From Anagrus nilaparvatae (lineage: Eukaryota > Arthropoda > Insecta > Hymenoptera > Mymaridae): DNA of 64,000 nucleotides. The DNA is taken from NCBI GenBank assembly GCA_022575985.1, contig JAKSXM010000206.1:1364001-1428000 (forward strand), written 5' to 3'. Both the position numbers and the translations under genes were made by a program. Positions within the stretch are counted from its first letter, which is position 1. Every line of letters starts with the position of its first letter. Positions 63,301 through 64,000 of the stretch are shown in pieces. The notes beneath the pieces are model-generated. The model saw nothing but the letters and a program-made list of their open reading frames with translations. It had not been told where the DNA came from and did no database searches.

Positions 63301-63761
63301 TTTTTTCATATCAGTATTGCCCTAATATAACATCCATATTACATCCATATCGTTCCCATATTTTTTCCCTATTAATATGGCCCTAATATAATGTCCATAT
63401 GGCATCCATATTGTTTCCATATTGGTTTCCATATTTTTTTCATATTTTTTTCATATTAATATGGCCCTAATATGACATCCATATTGTTTCCATATTGGTT
63501 TCCATATTGTTTTCATATTGTTTCCATATTTTTTTTCCATATTTTTTTCATATCCATATCATATTAATGTGGATTCCATATCATATTAATATGAAATCCA
63601 AATATGATCCTTTTTTTTTTTCCATATTAATATGGGTGCCATATTATGGATTCCATATTTATATGGAAAAAAAATTGCCATAATATGGATTCCATATATG
63701 AAAAAGTATGGAATATGGATATGGAAAAAAAATTCATTTCTGTCATATTTGCCCAACTCTG
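60319..63761. mobile_element. 3443-bp satellite-filled fold-back element with 8-bp target-site duplication
   Basis: The ends are cagagttgggcaaatatgac and its complement, flanked by the direct duplication tgtattat (60311-60318 and 63762-63769). The terminal sequence and 8-bp target fit hAT. Both arms are built of diverged repeats of atatggaaacgatatggatgtcatat...ttagggccatattaatatgaaaaaa, about 50 bases or multiples of that, in opposite orientation (about 60380-61510 and 62550-63700). The centre (61511-62530) is a further, more ordinary inverted repeat with its own insertion. The layout is like that of Drosophila Foldback-type elements. No transposase ORF is present. The 62-codon ORF at 63495-63683 is repeat sequence. 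Confidence 0.93.
62197..62484. mobile_element. 288-bp MITE with TA target, nested in the large element
   Basis: The ends are cactgacagtagta(c)gggg and its complement (ccctactactgtcagtg), with TA at 62195-62196 and 62485-62486. The interior folds partly (gggaaagaatcttcccc near 62238 with ggggaagattctttccc near 62382). Removing it restores pairing of the host palindrome's centre: the left arm has ggatttgttacttgatactc and the right arm reads tcaag-TA-tcagatcc across the junction. Confidence 0.88.
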
Positions 63762-63769
63762 TGTATTAT

Positions 63770-64000
63770 ACCTAATCCTCAGCTGGAAGTAAACATGTTC
63801 CATGCATTTAGGTTGTGTTTACACAAACCGGTTATAAGTTTTTTAGGATAGGATGTAAATTACAGATTTAATATTTTAGGTTATTTAATTTTAAATTCAC
63901 TATGCATAACAATTTTACGTATTGCTAATAACTTTTAATAAGTAAAGGTTTTAAACTTAAATAAATATATTTATTAAAAAAAAAATAATTATTTAAAATT
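63770..64000. other. AT-rich flank at the window end
   Basis: Nothing recognised. Confidence 0.5.

Noticed and set aside
60380..63700. Regularly repeated units resembling a CRISPR-like array
   Set aside because: Eukaryotic context, variable unit length, no unique spacers, inverted symmetry and 8-bp target duplication show a transposable element.
1..64000. Integrated viral or polydnavirus genes
   Set aside because: Looked for because of the possible wasp origin. No viral-type gene, proviral boundary or virulence-gene motif was recognised.
1..64000. tRNA, rRNA or other structural RNA genes
   Set aside because: No A/B-box-like tRNA cores or conserved rRNA segments were noticed by eye; a covariance-model scan was not possible.

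Overview
The window is AT-rich eukaryotic DNA from an insect nuclear genome. Evidence: spliced genes with short AT-rich introns and GT/AG borders, two members of the insect-only odorant receptor family (7tm_6), and a Toll receptor of the insect Toll-1 type. Base composition, tandem odorant receptors and the receptor C-terminus suggest a hymenopteran, perhaps an aphidiine or other braconid wasp. That is a guess, because no species-diagnostic sequence is present.

Layout. 1-320: fragment of a 129-bp tandem repeat. 954-3016 (-): decayed class I/II aminotransferase gene with a 1-kb palindrome in its intron. 4740-9085 and 16290-24540: a segmental duplication, each copy holding one intact five-exon odorant receptor gene on the minus strand (387 codons each). 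The second copy is swollen by insertions in introns 2 and 4. Between the copies lie a fold-back repeat with a TTAA-flanked MITE, a hAT transposase pseudogene, and fragments of two LINEs. 16749-18230: a palindrome and a broken Tigger/pogo-like transposase inside intron 4 of the second receptor. 25031-28640 (-): a LINE cut in its reverse transcriptase ORF by a 1.7-kb fold-back element with an 8-bp target-site duplication. 28640-51440: gene-poor, rich in large palindromes and with a 177-bp satellite. 51451-54661 (+): a complete Toll-like receptor gene (937 aa, five coding exons). 58277-59147 (-): a BTB-BACK protein gene. 60319-63761: a 3.4-kb palindromic, satellite-filled element with 8-bp target-site duplications and a nested TA-flanked MITE.

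Main theme. At least a dozen long inverted repeats (0.1 to 3.4 kb) cover roughly a quarter of the window. They differ in terminal sequence and target site (8 bp, TTAA or TA), so several transposon superfamilies seem to have produced fold-back derivatives independently. None encodes a recognisable protein. Those inside gene introns could form long hairpin RNAs when transcribed. The host genes are unrelated in function: smell (odorant receptors), immunity or patterning (Toll), and probable ubiquitin-ligase adaptor or other BTB scaffolding. They are separated by repeat-dense DNA.
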